A stretch of DNA of 64,000 nucleotides. It comes from Streptomyces lacrimifluminis. Lineage in GTDB: Bacteria > Actinomycetota > Actinomycetes > Streptomycetales > Streptomycetaceae. The notes beneath the pieces were generated by a model. The model was not told where the DNA came from and ran no database searches. It was given only the letters and a program-made list of their open reading frames with translations. The stretch is from positions 82,890 through 146,889 of the forward strand of contig NZ_BMMU01000020.1 of assembly GCF_014646095.1 (NCBI RefSeq). The letters run 5' to 3'. How positions within the stretch are numbered: the stretch's first letter is position 1; the number at the start of each line of letters is the position of its first letter. Shown piece by piece: positions 47,372 through 55,273 of this stretch. The position numbers were made by a program, and so were the translations under genes.

Positions 47372-47557
47372 ATGAGCTTCGCCGTGATCGGCATGATCGC
47401 CGGAATGGCGCTGGGATTCGCCGGGTACTTCGGCGGCTTCGGCGCGTTTCTGCTGGTGGCAGCCCTGGGCGCCCTCGGCTTCGTCGTCGGCAGATTCCTG
47501 GAGGGCGACCTGGACCTGGGCGACTTCTTCCGCACCCGCGACGACCGACGGCGGTGA
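47372..47557 (+). CDS. small membrane protein of the Asp23 operon (DUF2273-like)
   Basis: A 61-residue protein with one or two closely spaced hydrophobic helices (MSFAVIGMIAGMALGFAGYFGGFGAFLLVAALGALGFVVG) and an acidic/basic tail (EGDLDLGDFFRTRDDRRR). It resembles the small DUF2273 proteins found beside Asp23 in other Gram-positives. ATG 47372 is supported by GGAAGGCAGGG upstream; an in-frame GTG at 47315 overlapping the previous stop would add 19 polar residues and is possible. It lies between two Gls24 genes. Confidence 0.75.
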   Translation: MSFAVIGMIAGMALGFAGYFGGFGAFLLVAALGALGFVVGRFLEGDLDLGDFFRTRDDRRR

Positions 47558-47563
47558 CGCCCC

Positions 47564-47977
47564 ATGGCCGAGGAGCAGCCCGGTGAGGAGCGGTCCGGGG
47601 AAACCCGTACGCCCGACAGAGCACCGACGGCGGTGCCACCGGGGGAACGCGGTGCCACCCGGATCGCCGACCGGGTCGTCGCGAAGATCGCCGCGCAGGC
47701 GGCCCGCGAGGCGCTTGCCGAGCTGCCCCCGGACGCGGTACCTCCGCACGCCACGGTCGTCGTCCACCACGACAGGGCCCGCGTCCGTGTGAGCCTCGAA
47801 CTCCCGTATCCCTCCGATATCGGTGGCCAGTGCGCGACAGTGCGTGATCGGGTCGCTTCGCGGGTACACGCCCTGGCGGGAATGGACGTGCCGGAGGTCG
47901 CCGTGGAGATCGAGCGGCTGCACCTGGCACCGCCGCACGGTGCGGCACCGGGGAAGGCACACGGGAGGACGCGATGA
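47564..47977 (+). CDS. Asp23/Gls24 family protein, second copy
   Basis: A 137-residue Gls24-like protein, shorter and more divergent than the first: GATRIADRVVAKIAAQAAREALAELPPDA, ATVVVHHDRARVRVSLELPYPSDIGGQCATVRDRVASRVHALAGMDVPEVAVEIERL. A polar N-terminus of about 28 residues precedes the domain. It starts 6 bases after the previous gene and ends in a 4-base overlap with the next, so it is part of the same operon. Confidence 0.85.
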   Translation: MAEEQPGEERSGETRTPDRAPTAVPPGERGATRIADRVVAKIAAQAAREALAELPPDAVPPHATVVVHHDRARVRVSLELPYPSDIGGQCATVRDRVASRVHALAGMDVPEVAVEIERLHLAPPHGAAPGKAHGRTR

Positions 47978-48675
47978 GCGAGCCCCAGGGCTTCGACGGC
48001 TCCGGGAACACCCGACGACTGCCAGTACTGGAGAAAACGGACGACACGGCGACCGACACCACCGGACCGGGACAGTCCTCGTCCACCTCCGCCTACGACC
48101 CTCTGCCCACCCTCGGCGACACGGACGACGTCCATGGCCGCCGCTTCTGGTCGGCGCGCCGGGTCCCCGCGGCCGTCCTCGCGCTGCTGCTCCTCTGCGG
48201 CGCGGGCGCCTTCCTCTACGACATCACCGCGGTACGCGCCCACCGCCCGGCCATGAGCTGGCGCAGATCACTGGCCAGGCAGTTCGCGGAACGTCCCCTC
48301 GACGACACCTGGGTCCTGGTCGGAGCCGGTGTCGCCGTGCTCCTCGGCGGCTGGCTGCTCGTCCTTGCCGTGACCCCCGGCCTGCGCGGCGTCCTGCCGA
48401 TGCGGCGGACCCACGCCGACGTCCGGGCGGGCCTGCACCGGGCCGCCGCCGCGATGGTGCTGCGCGACCGGGCCGTGGAGGTGTCCGGCGTCCAGTCGGT
48501 CCGGATCCGGATGACCCGGACCAGGGCCGACGTCCGCGCGGTCTCCCACTTCCGCGAACTCGACGACGTACGGGCCGATCTGGACGACGTGCTCGCCGAC
48601 GGAATCAGGAGCCTCGGCCTGTCCCGGCCGCCGGCCCTGTCGGTGCATGTCGCCCGCCCCGGCCGGAAAGGGTGA
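47974..48675 (+). CDS. DUF6286 family membrane protein
   Basis: A 233-residue protein with a polar N-terminus of about 60 residues, a first helix RVPAAVLALLLLCGAGAFLYDI, a short outside loop, a second helix DTWVLVGAGVAVLLGGWLLVLAV, and a cytosolic C-terminal domain (MRRTHADVRAGLHRAAAAMVLRDRAVEVSGVQSVRIRMTRTRADVRAVSHF) that resembles the Gls24/AmaP-type fold. Function unknown; it is constantly found in this operon type. ATG overlaps the preceding stop by 4 bases. Confidence 0.85.
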   Translation: MSEPQGFDGSGNTRRLPVLEKTDDTATDTTGPGQSSSTSAYDPLPTLGDTDDVHGRRFWSARRVPAAVLALLLLCGAGAFLYDITAVRAHRPAMSWRRSLARQFAERPLDDTWVLVGAGVAVLLGGWLLVLAVTPGLRGVLPMRRTHADVRAGLHRAAAAMVLRDRAVEVSGVQSVRIRMTRTRADVRAVSHFRELDDVRADLDDVLADGIRSLGLSRPPALSVHVARPGRKG

Positions 48676-48681
48676 GGACGG

Positions 48682-49260
48682 ATGCCGCGCATCGTCAACC
48701 GCGTACTGCTGGGCCTCGTGGGCCTGGTCCTGATGGTCATCGGCGGCTCGGTGCTGGCCATGGGCCTCGGCAGCCGATGGCCGACGTGGTGGATCCACGA
48801 CGACCGCCACGACGTGCTGCTGAGCAGCGCCGAACGAACCCACTACCGGGACGCCGGTTGGTGGTGGCCGACGGTACTCGCCGTCCTGGCCGCCGTGGTC
48901 CTCCTGTCCCTGTGGTGGCTCGCCGCGGTACTCCGCCGACGCCGCCTCGGCGAGGTCCTGGTCGACACGGGCGACAACGAGGGCGCCCTCCTGCGCGGCC
49001 GGGCCATGGAGAACGCGGTGGCGGGAGAGGCAACCCGCCTGGAGGGCGTGGAACGGGCCCACGTCACCCTGACAGGCAGCCGCACGGCCCCCGAGGCCCG
49101 GGTCCAACTCCTCCTGCAACCCCATGCATCCCCGGCGGAGGCGGTAACCCGCCTCACGACGGAGGCCCTGACGAACGCCCGCGACTCGGCGGGCCTCAAG
49201 TCGCTGCCGACGGAGGTAGACCTGAGGGCGGTAAAACACCGCGCGGAAAGGGTGAATTGA
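48682..49260 (+). CDS. amaP: alkaline shock response membrane anchor protein AmaP
   Basis: A 192-residue membrane anchor for Asp23. Two transmembrane helices (RVLLGLVGLVLMVIGGSVLAMGL and WWWPTVLAVLAAVVLLSLWWLAAVL) enclose an extracellular loop of about 35 residues. The C-terminal cytosolic domain (ENAVAGEATRLEGVERAHVTLTGSRTAPEARVQLLLQP) is the part that would recruit Gls24 proteins. Last gene of the operon, 6 bases after DUF6286, and followed by a GC-rich repeat. Confidence 0.88.
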   Translation: MPRIVNRVLLGLVGLVLMVIGGSVLAMGLGSRWPTWWIHDDRHDVLLSSAERTHYRDAGWWWPTVLAVLAAVVLLSLWWLAAVLRRRRLGEVLVDTGDNEGALLRGRAMENAVAGEATRLEGVERAHVTLTGSRTAPEARVQLLLQPHASPAEAVTRLTTEALTNARDSAGLKSLPTEVDLRAVKHRAERVN

Positions 49261-49286
49261 CCCCAAGGGCGGGTGCACCTGCTTTT

Positions 49287-49338
49287 AGGGGCGCGGGGCG
49301 GTGACGAGTGCGGCTCCGCCGCGTGGGCGCGACAAGCC
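49287..49338. repeat. intergenic repeat unit, copy downstream of amaP
   Basis: AGGGGCGCGGGGC...GTGAC...CCGCCGCGTGGGCGCGACAAGCC is repeated at 63827-63878. Both copies lie just after a plus-strand stop codon and before the tail of a minus-strand gene, so they probably act as bidirectional terminators. Confidence 0.8.
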
Positions 49339-49373
49339 CCCACGCACCCGCGGACACACCACTACAGGCCCCT

Positions 49374-50129
49374 TCAGAACCCGTGGCGCATCCCCCCGTC
49401 AACAGGCACCATGATCCCCGTCAAGTAGCTCGCCGCCGGCGACAGCAGAAACGCCGCCGTCCGCCCGAACTCCTCCGGCTTCCCGTACCGCCGCAACGGA
49501 ATCCGCGACTCGTTGGCGACCCGTGTCGCCCCCGGATCCGCGGACAACCCGTCCAGCTCGCGCACGCGGTCCGTGTCGATGCGCGCGGGCAACAACCCCA
49601 CCACCCGGATCCCTCGCGGCCCCACCTCGACCGCGAGGGACTTGGCGAACCCGGCGAGCCCCGGCCGCAGGCCGTTGGAGATGGTCAGCCCCGGAATCGG
49701 CTCGTGCACCGAGCCGGACAGCACGAACCCGACGACCCCGCCCGCCTCCAGCTCCGCCACCGCCGTACGGGCCAGCCGTACCGCCCCCAGGAACACCGAG
49801 TCGAACGCGGCCTGCCACTGCTCGTCCGTGTTGTCGGCGACGAACCCGGGCGCCGGACCGCCCACGCTGATGAGGATGCCGTTGAAGCGCCCGAAGTGCT
49901 CGCGGGCCGCCGCGACGAGCCGCTGCGCGATCTCCGGGTCGGAGTTGTCCGCGGCCACGCCCACCGCCCCGGGGCCCAGTTCGGCCGCGGCCTCCGCGAC
50001 CGTCTTCTCGTCCCGCCCCGTGATGACCACCTTCGCGCCGTCGGCGACGAGCTCGCGCGCGGCGGCGTTGCCCAGTCCGCGGGTGGCTCCGGTGACGACG
50101 TACACCCGGTCCTTCAGTCCAAGATCCAT
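49374..50129 (-). CDS. SDR family oxidoreductase, atypical (lacks YxxxK)
   Basis: A 251-residue Rossmann-fold protein of the FabG-like SDR family. The cofactor motif VVTGATRGLGNAAARELVADGAKVVITGRDE is intact, as are VAADNSDPE and the C-terminal PVDGGMRHGF. Where classical SDRs have the catalytic YxxxK, this protein reads LTISNGLRPGLAGFAKSLA, with no Tyr. It therefore belongs to the BKR-like SDR branch with a changed active site, and its reaction, if any, is not predictable. A start at 50129 gives MDLGLKDRVYVVTG. Five bases from the trehalase-like gene. Confidence 0.88.
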   Translation of the reverse strand: MDLGLKDRVYVVTGATRGLGNAAARELVADGAKVVITGRDEKTVAEAAAELGPGAVGVAADNSDPEIAQRLVAAAREHFGRFNGILISVGGPAPGFVADNTDEQWQAAFDSVFLGAVRLARTAVAELEAGGVVGFVLSGSVHEPIPGLTISNGLRPGLAGFAKSLAVEVGPRGIRVVGLLPARIDTDRVRELDGLSADPGATRVANESRIPLRRYGKPEEFGRTAAFLLSPAASYLTGIMVPVDGGMRHGF

Positions 50130-50134
50130 GGTCC

Positions 50135-51985
50135 CTATCCTGCCCGCTCCTCGCCGTACAGGGCGAGGGCTGTGTTGACGAGGCCGATGTGGCTGAACGC
50201 CTGGGGGAAGTTGCCGAGCTGGCGGTCGGCGACCGGGTCGTACTCCTCCGCCAGCAGCCCCACGTCGTTGGTGACGCCGACCAGGCGTTCGAAGAGCGCG
50301 TGTGCCTCCTCCGTACGGCCGATCATGTGCAGGGCGTCCGCCAGCCAGAACGAGCAGGCGAGGAACACGCCCTCGTCACCGGGCAGCCCGTCGACGACGG
50401 GACCGTCCGTGCTGTAGCGGCGTACGAAGCCGTTGTTCCCGAGTTCTTCCCTGACGGCGTCGATGGTGCCGACGATCCTCGGGTCGTCCGGGGGCAGGAA
50501 GCCGACGCGGGGCAGGAGCAGCACGGCGGCGTCGAGTTCGCGGGAGCCGTAGAACTGCGTGAACGTGTTCCGTTCCGGGTCGTAGCCGCGTTCGCACACC
50601 TCCCGGTGCACCTCGTCGCGCATCGCCCGCCAGCCTTCGAGGTCGCCGCCGTTGAGCTTCGGGTTGAGTTCGAGCTGACGCACCGCGCGGTCCGCGGCCA
50701 CCCAGGCCATCACCTTGGAGTGCACGAAGTGCCGGCGCGGCCCACGCACCTCCCACAGCCCCTCGTCCGGCTGCCGCCACGCCGTCCGGAGGAACTCCAT
50801 CAGCGCTACCTGCAGCCGCCACATGTGCGGCTTGGACGGCAGCCCCGAACGCCGGGCCAGCGCCAGCGAGTCGATCACCTCGCCGTACACGTCGAGCTGG
50901 AGCTGCCGTACGGCCGCGTTGCCGATCCGCACCGGGGCCGAACCGCCGAAGCCGGGCAGCCAGTCCAGCTCGAACTCGGGCAGCCGGCGCTCACCGGCGA
51001 GCCCGTACATGATCTGGAGGTCCGCCGGATCGCCCGCGACCGCCCGCAGCAGCCAGTCGCGCCAGCTCTCGGCCTCCTCGTGGTAGCCCGCCGACAGCAG
51101 CGCGTTCAGGGTGAGCGTGGAGTCGCGCAGCCAGCAGTAGCGGTAGTCCCAGTTGCGTACGCCGCCCAGTTCCTCGGGGAGCGAGGTGGTCGGGGCGGCC
51201 ACGATGCCGCCGGTCGGCGCGTAGGTCAGTGCCTTCAGGGTGATCAGCGAGCGCACGACGGCGTCCCGGTGCGGCCCGTCGTACGTGCAGCGCGCCGACC
51301 AGTCCTTCCAGTCCGAGACGGCGGCGTCCAGCGCCTCGTACGGGTCGACGAACGGCGGGTGTGGCTCGTGCGAGGGATGCCAGGTCAGCACGAACGCGAC
51401 CCGCTCGCCCTCGGCGACGGTGAACTCCGAGTACGTGGTGAAGTCCCGTCCCCAGGTGCGCACCCCCTCGTCGGTGCGCAGCCACACCGAGTCCGGCCCC
51501 GCGACGGCCACCCGGTGCCCGTTCACCCGGCGCATCCACGGCACGACCGAGCCGTAGTCGAACCGCAGCCGCAGCGTGCTGCGGACGGTCACCTCGCCGC
51601 GTACGCCCTCGACGATCCGTACGAGATCGGGGGAGCGGTCGCGCTGGGGCATCAGGTCGGTGACGCGTACCGCGCCCTCGTCGGTCTCCCACTCGGTGTC
51701 GAGGACGAGGGTGCCGGGCCGGTAGGCGCGCCGGGTGCAGCGATCGGCGCCCTCGGGGGCGATCCGCCAGTGCCCGTTGCTCTCGTCGCCGAGCAGCGCG
51801 GCGAAACAGGCGGCCGAGTCGAAGCGGGGCAGACAGAGCCAGTCGACGGAACCGTTCATGCCGACGAGCGCGGCGGTCTGGTGGTCACCGACGAGGGCGT
51901 AGTCCTCGATACGGGGAATACGCGGGATGCGGTCCTTCTGATGGGGGTGCACGACGTGCAGGTTCCCGCTGAGGGGCTCCGGCAT
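50135..51985 (-). CDS. glycoside hydrolase family 15 protein (trehalase / glucoamylase-like)
   Basis: A 616-residue GH15 enzyme. The N-terminal beta-sandwich domain begins IPRIEDYALVGDHQTAALVGMNGSVDWLCLPRFDSAACFAALLG; the (alpha/alpha)6 catalytic domain contains GGVRNWDYRYCWLRDSTLTLNALL, RQPDEGLWEVRGPRRHFVHSKVMAWVAADRA with the likely acid Glu, and GLLAEEYDPVADRQLGNFPQAFSHIGLVNTAL with the second Glu. There is no signal peptide, so it is cytosolic. Actinobacterial relatives are alpha,alpha-trehalases, which makes trehalose the likely substrate; glucoamylase activity is the alternative. Confidence 0.9.
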   Translation of the reverse strand: MPEPLSGNLHVVHPHQKDRIPRIPRIEDYALVGDHQTAALVGMNGSVDWLCLPRFDSAACFAALLGDESNGHWRIAPEGADRCTRRAYRPGTLVLDTEWETDEGAVRVTDLMPQRDRSPDLVRIVEGVRGEVTVRSTLRLRFDYGSVVPWMRRVNGHRVAVAGPDSVWLRTDEGVRTWGRDFTTYSEFTVAEGERVAFVLTWHPSHEPHPPFVDPYEALDAAVSDWKDWSARCTYDGPHRDAVVRSLITLKALTYAPTGGIVAAPTTSLPEELGGVRNWDYRYCWLRDSTLTLNALLSAGYHEEAESWRDWLLRAVAGDPADLQIMYGLAGERRLPEFELDWLPGFGGSAPVRIGNAAVRQLQLDVYGEVIDSLALARRSGLPSKPHMWRLQVALMEFLRTAWRQPDEGLWEVRGPRRHFVHSKVMAWVAADRAVRQLELNPKLNGGDLEGWRAMRDEVHREVCERGYDPERNTFTQFYGSRELDAAVLLLPRVGFLPPDDPRIVGTIDAVREELGNNGFVRRYSTDGPVVDGLPGDEGVFLACSFWLADALHMIGRTEEAHALFERLVGVTNDVGLLAEEYDPVADRQLGNFPQAFSHIGLVNTALALYGEERAG

Positions 51986-52046
51986 TCGGGCGAGATCGTC
52001 CTGTCACACGCCGAGAATCCTCGGTTACGTCACACGGCCGGTCGCG

Positions 52047-52853
52047 TCACACGGCGGCGGGCTCGGTCTCCGGTGACTCCTGCGCCTCCCGCGCCGCCGC
52101 CTCGGCCTCCGCACGTTCCCGGCGTTCCCGGCGCACGAGGATCACCCAGCCCAGCGGCACGCCCGCGGCGAACAGCCACCACTGGATGGCGTAGGCGTAG
52201 TTCAGCGCGGCGTTCTCGTCGCCGGGCCTGCCGAGCAGTTGAGGGGTGTCGTTCTTCGGCTCGGGCGTGGTGAGCACGACGTAGCCGCCGAGCACCTCGG
52301 CGCCCAGCCGCCGGGCCTCCTGCTCGCTGTTGATCAGCATGACCTGCCGGTCCGGCAGCCCCTTGAGGTTCTTGATGCCGCTCGCCGCGGTCGTCTCGGC
52401 GGGCATCAGCCGCCCGGTGACGGTGATCTCGCCCTTCGGGGGTGCCGGGATGGTGGGGAACGCGGTCTGGCTCGGCCCGTCCGAGGGGATCCAGCCCCGG
52501 TTGACCAGCAGGACCTTGCCGTCGTCGAGGACGAAGGGGGTCAGGACGTGGTAACCGACCTCGTCGTCGGAGTTGGTGCGGCGGCGGACGACGACCTCGT
52601 CGTCGGTGTCGAAGTGACCCTTCGCGGTCACGGTGTGGTACCGCTCGGCGCTGGTGACGCTGTGTCCGGGGGAGGTCAGCTTCTCCACGGGCACCGGCTC
52701 GGCGGACAGCGCGTCGGCGACCAGCTGGTTGCGGGCGGTGCGCTCCTCGTAGCGGTGCATCTGCCAGATGCCCAGTCTGATCATCGTGGGGATGAGGAGG
52801 AGGGCGACCAGCGTGAGGATCACCCACTGCCGGGACAAGAGGAAGCGGTACAC
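52047..52853 (-). CDS. SURF1 family cytochrome oxidase biogenesis protein
   Basis: A 268-residue membrane protein of the SURF1 family, involved in assembly of haem-copper cytochrome c oxidase. The first helix is QWVILTLVALLLIPTMIRLGIWQMHRYEERTARN; the extracytoplasmic domain has the conserved VLLVNRGWIPSDG; the second helix AIQWWLFAAGVPLGWVILVRRERRER carries the family's YAIQWW. An Ala/Glu-rich tail (AEAEAAAREAQESPETEP) follows. The start is GTG 52853. No oxidase subunit gene lies in the window. Confidence 0.92.
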   Translation of the reverse strand: MYRFLLSRQWVILTLVALLLIPTMIRLGIWQMHRYEERTARNQLVADALSAEPVPVEKLTSPGHSVTSAERYHTVTAKGHFDTDDEVVVRRRTNSDDEVGYHVLTPFVLDDGKVLLVNRGWIPSDGPSQTAFPTIPAPPKGEITVTGRLMPAETTAASGIKNLKGLPDRQVMLINSEQEARRLGAEVLGGYVVLTTPEPKNDTPQLLGRPGDENAALNYAYAIQWWLFAAGVPLGWVILVRRERRERAEAEAAAREAQESPETEPAAV

Positions 52854-52940
52854 CCCACTGACGGTACAACTCGCCCGTGGGGTGCATTCAGGGGGGTACG
52901 GACTCGGACGCGGGCCCTCCCGGGCCTCCTCGGGCCTTCC

Positions 52941-53174
52941 TCAGACCCTGTCGATGATCCCCACCCTCCCCTCCGCGCGTGCGCAGTGCGCCCCGCAGTA
53001 CCAGTGGCCCTCGGCCTCGACGCCCTGCCCGATGATCTGGACCCGGCAGTGCTCGCAGATGGGCGCCATACGGTGGATCGCGCAGGCGAAGCAGTCGAAG
53101 ACGTGCACCGACCCCTGAGCGTGCACCTCGAAGGTCATCCCGTAGTTGTTCCCGCAGACTTCACAACTGGCCAT
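52941..53174 (-). CDS. small Cys-rich (zinc-ribbon-like) protein
   Basis: A 77-residue protein of unknown function with four Cys pairs: C4-x2-C7, C28-x2-C31, C40-x2-C43 and C60-x3-C64, plus His at 57 and 63. This would suit two zinc sites, as in LIM-like or zinc-ribbon folds. ATG 53174 (MASCEVCGNN) is chosen; a frame to 53237 adds 21 unlikely residues. No DNA-binding or enzymatic motif beyond the metal sites. It lies between SURF1 and the exonuclease gene on the same strand. Confidence 0.8.
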   Translation of the reverse strand: MASCEVCGNNYGMTFEVHAQGSVHVFDCFACAIHRMAPICEHCRVQIIGQGVEAEGHWYCGAHCARAEGRVGIIDRV

Positions 53175-53253
53175 GCGCCACAGGGTGGGCCGTTGCCGCC
53201 GTGCGCGCGAGACGCCGCCGGGCGAGTCGTACGGCAATCACCCGTCCGTACGG

Positions 53254-54258
53254 TCATCCCTCCGTCGCGGGCGCCACGTCCCGCAGCAACTGGCCGAAGG
53301 CCGCCTCGTCGACGACCGGTGTGCCGAACTGCCGGGCCTTGACCACCTTCGAGGTCATGGAGTCGGGGTCGTTGGTGACGAGCAGGCTGGTCAGCCGGGA
53401 CAGGCTCGTCGCGACATGGAGCCCCGCCTCGACGGCCCGGTCCTCCAGCAGGTCGCGCTCGACCGAGGTGTCCCCGGAGAACGCCACCCGCATGCCCTGC
53501 CGGAGCGGCTTGCCGTCCTCGTACCGCCCCGGGTTGGGGTACGGGCACGCGGGCCGCTTGCGGGACGGCCGCCAACCGGTCGGCTGGTAGCTGCCGTAGC
53601 CCCCGGATGCCTGACGTCCGATCTGCGGCCGGGTGGCACCGGTCGCCGGCGCCGACCACTCCGTCAGCGCCCGGCACTCCAGCAGCGGAAGCCGTACGCC
53701 ACCCCGGGCCGCCGCGTGCAGACTGGGCCGGAACGTCTCGGCGAGCACACGCGCGTCGTCCAGCGCGTGGTGGGCCCGCTGCTGGACGACCCCGTAGTGC
53801 GCGGCCAGTGTCTCCAGTTTGTGGTTGGGCAGCGGCAGGCCCAACTCCTTGGACAGCGCGATGGTGCACAGCCGCTGCCGCACCGGCGCCTCGCGCTCCG
53901 CGCGCGCGTACTCCCGGGCGATCATCGACCAGTCGAAGACGGCGTTGTGCGCGACGAGCACACGGTCGGCGAGCCGGGACGCGAACTCCTCGGCGATGTC
54001 CACGAAAAGGGGGGCGCCCTCCAGGGCGTCGCTCGTCAGCCCGTGGATCCACACCGGCCCCGGATCCCGCTCCGGATTGACCGTCGTGTACCAGTGGTCC
54101 TCGACCTCACCGCGCGCGTCCAGCCGGTAGACGGCCGCGGAGATTATCCGGTCGTCCCGGGACAGACCGGTCGTCTCGACGTCAACGACCGCGTATCCCT
54201 GGGGATATGCGGTCGGCCACGGGGCGGGGGACGGCGTGGGCGTCAGGTCTTCGAGCAT
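53254..54258 (-). CDS. DEDDh family 3'-5' exonuclease with C-terminal BRCT-like domain
   Basis: A 334-residue nuclease resembling the DNA polymerase III epsilon subunit. The exonuclease motifs are complete: AVVDVETTGL (D-E), VLVAHNAVFDWSMI (D) and QRAHHALDDARVLAETF (H-D). A basic/Pro-rich linker (GWRPSRKRPACPYPNPGRYEDGKPL) joins a C-terminal BRCT-like domain, GMRVAFSGDTSVERDLLEDRAVEAGLHVATSLSRLTSLLVTNDPDSMTSKVVKARQFGTPVVDE. ATG 54258 gives MLEDLTPTPS. It probably trims 3' ends in repair or recombination; the BRCT part may target it to partners or DNA ends. Confidence 0.92.
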   Translation of the reverse strand: MLEDLTPTPSPAPWPTAYPQGYAVVDVETTGLSRDDRIISAAVYRLDARGEVEDHWYTTVNPERDPGPVWIHGLTSDALEGAPLFVDIAEEFASRLADRVLVAHNAVFDWSMIAREYARAEREAPVRQRLCTIALSKELGLPLPNHKLETLAAHYGVVQQRAHHALDDARVLAETFRPSLHAAARGGVRLPLLECRALTEWSAPATGATRPQIGRQASGGYGSYQPTGWRPSRKRPACPYPNPGRYEDGKPLRQGMRVAFSGDTSVERDLLEDRAVEAGLHVATSLSRLTSLLVTNDPDSMTSKVVKARQFGTPVVDEAAFGQLLRDVAPATEG

Positions 54259-54400
54259 GGTCCCAGAGAATACGGGCCGCGACTGACAGTCCGTCGCGCG
54301 GCCGTTGGTGGAGACCGCCAACAAGCAAGCGCGTACTGCCCTGAATACTTGTCAGTAACAACGTCTATGCGCCACCTGTGCACCGTCCTAACGTGCAGTC

Positions 54401-55273
54401 ATGCCCAACCTTCCCGACGTCGTGGCCTGGTCGATACCCGCCTTCGTGCTGCTCACCGTCATCGAGATGATCAGTGTCCGGATCCACCCCGAAGAGAACG
54501 CCGCCGGGTACGAGGCCAAGGACGCCGCGACCAGTGTGGGCATGGGACTCGGGAGCCTGGCCTTCGACTTCCTCTGGAAGATCCCGATCCTCGCCGTCTA
54601 CACGGCGATCCACGAACTCACCCCGCTGCGCGTCCCCGTCCTGTGGTGGACCGTCCCGCTCATGCTGCTCGCGCAGGACTTCTTCTATTACTGGTCCCAT
54701 CGCGGCCACCACGTCGTCCGCATCCTCTGGGCCTGCCATGTCGTCCACCACTCCAGCCGCAGGTTCAACCTGACGACGGCCCTGCGTCAGCCCTGGACCA
54801 CACTCACCGTCTGGCCGTTCTACGTCCCCCTCGTCGCCGTCGGTGTGCACCCGGCCGCGCTCGCCTTCTGCTCCTCCGTCAACCTCGTGTACCAGTTCTG
54901 GATCCACACCGAGCGGATCGGCCGGATGCCCCGCTGGTTCGAGTACGTCCTCAACACGCCCTCCCACCACCGCGTTCACCACGCCTCCCAAGGCGGCTAC
55001 CTGGACCGCAACTTCGGCGGAATCCTGATCGTCTGGGACCGGCTCTTCGGCTCGTTCGTCGCCGAGACCGAACGGCCTGTCTACGGGTTGACGAAGAACA
55101 TCAACACGTTCAACCCGGTCAAGGTCGCCACTCATGAGTACGTCGCGATCGTCAAGGACATCAAGGCGGCGGGCAGTTGGCGTGAGCGTGCCGGTCGGGT
55201 GTTCCGGGGGCCCGGCTGGCAGCCCGCGCCCCCACGCCAGGAGCAGCCGGCCGAAGAGACCGTCGTCGCGTGA
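54401..55273 (+). CDS. fatty acid hydroxylase / sterol desaturase superfamily membrane protein
   Basis: A 290-residue integral membrane di-iron oxygenase. Several hydrophobic segments surround the His clusters FFYYWSHRGHHVV (HxxHH), ACHVVHHSSRRFN (HxxHH) and NTPSHHRVHHASQ (HxxHH), the eight-His iron-binding pattern of the family, which includes C-4/C-5 sterol oxidases, alkane and lipid hydroxylases, and alkylglycerol monooxygenase. The substrate is not fixed by sequence. The next gene, a lysoplasmalogenase, overlaps it by 4 bases, which suggests a lipid substrate, possibly an ether lipid. Confidence 0.9.
   Translation: MPNLPDVVAWSIPAFVLLTVIEMISVRIHPEENAAGYEAKDAATSVGMGLGSLAFDFLWKIPILAVYTAIHELTPLRVPVLWWTVPLMLLAQDFFYYWSHRGHHVVRILWACHVVHHSSRRFNLTTALRQPWTTLTVWPFYVPLVAVGVHPAALAFCSSVNLVYQFWIHTERIGRMPRWFEYVLNTPSHHRVHHASQGGYLDRNFGGILIVWDRLFGSFVAETERPVYGLTKNINTFNPVKVATHEYVAIVKDIKAAGSWRERAGRVFRGPGWQPAPPRQEQPAEETVVA

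Noticed and set aside
45749..47962. 737-codon minus-strand frame opposite the crotonase-family and Gls24 genes
   Set aside because: It spans several genuine plus-strand genes and has no recognisable protein pattern.
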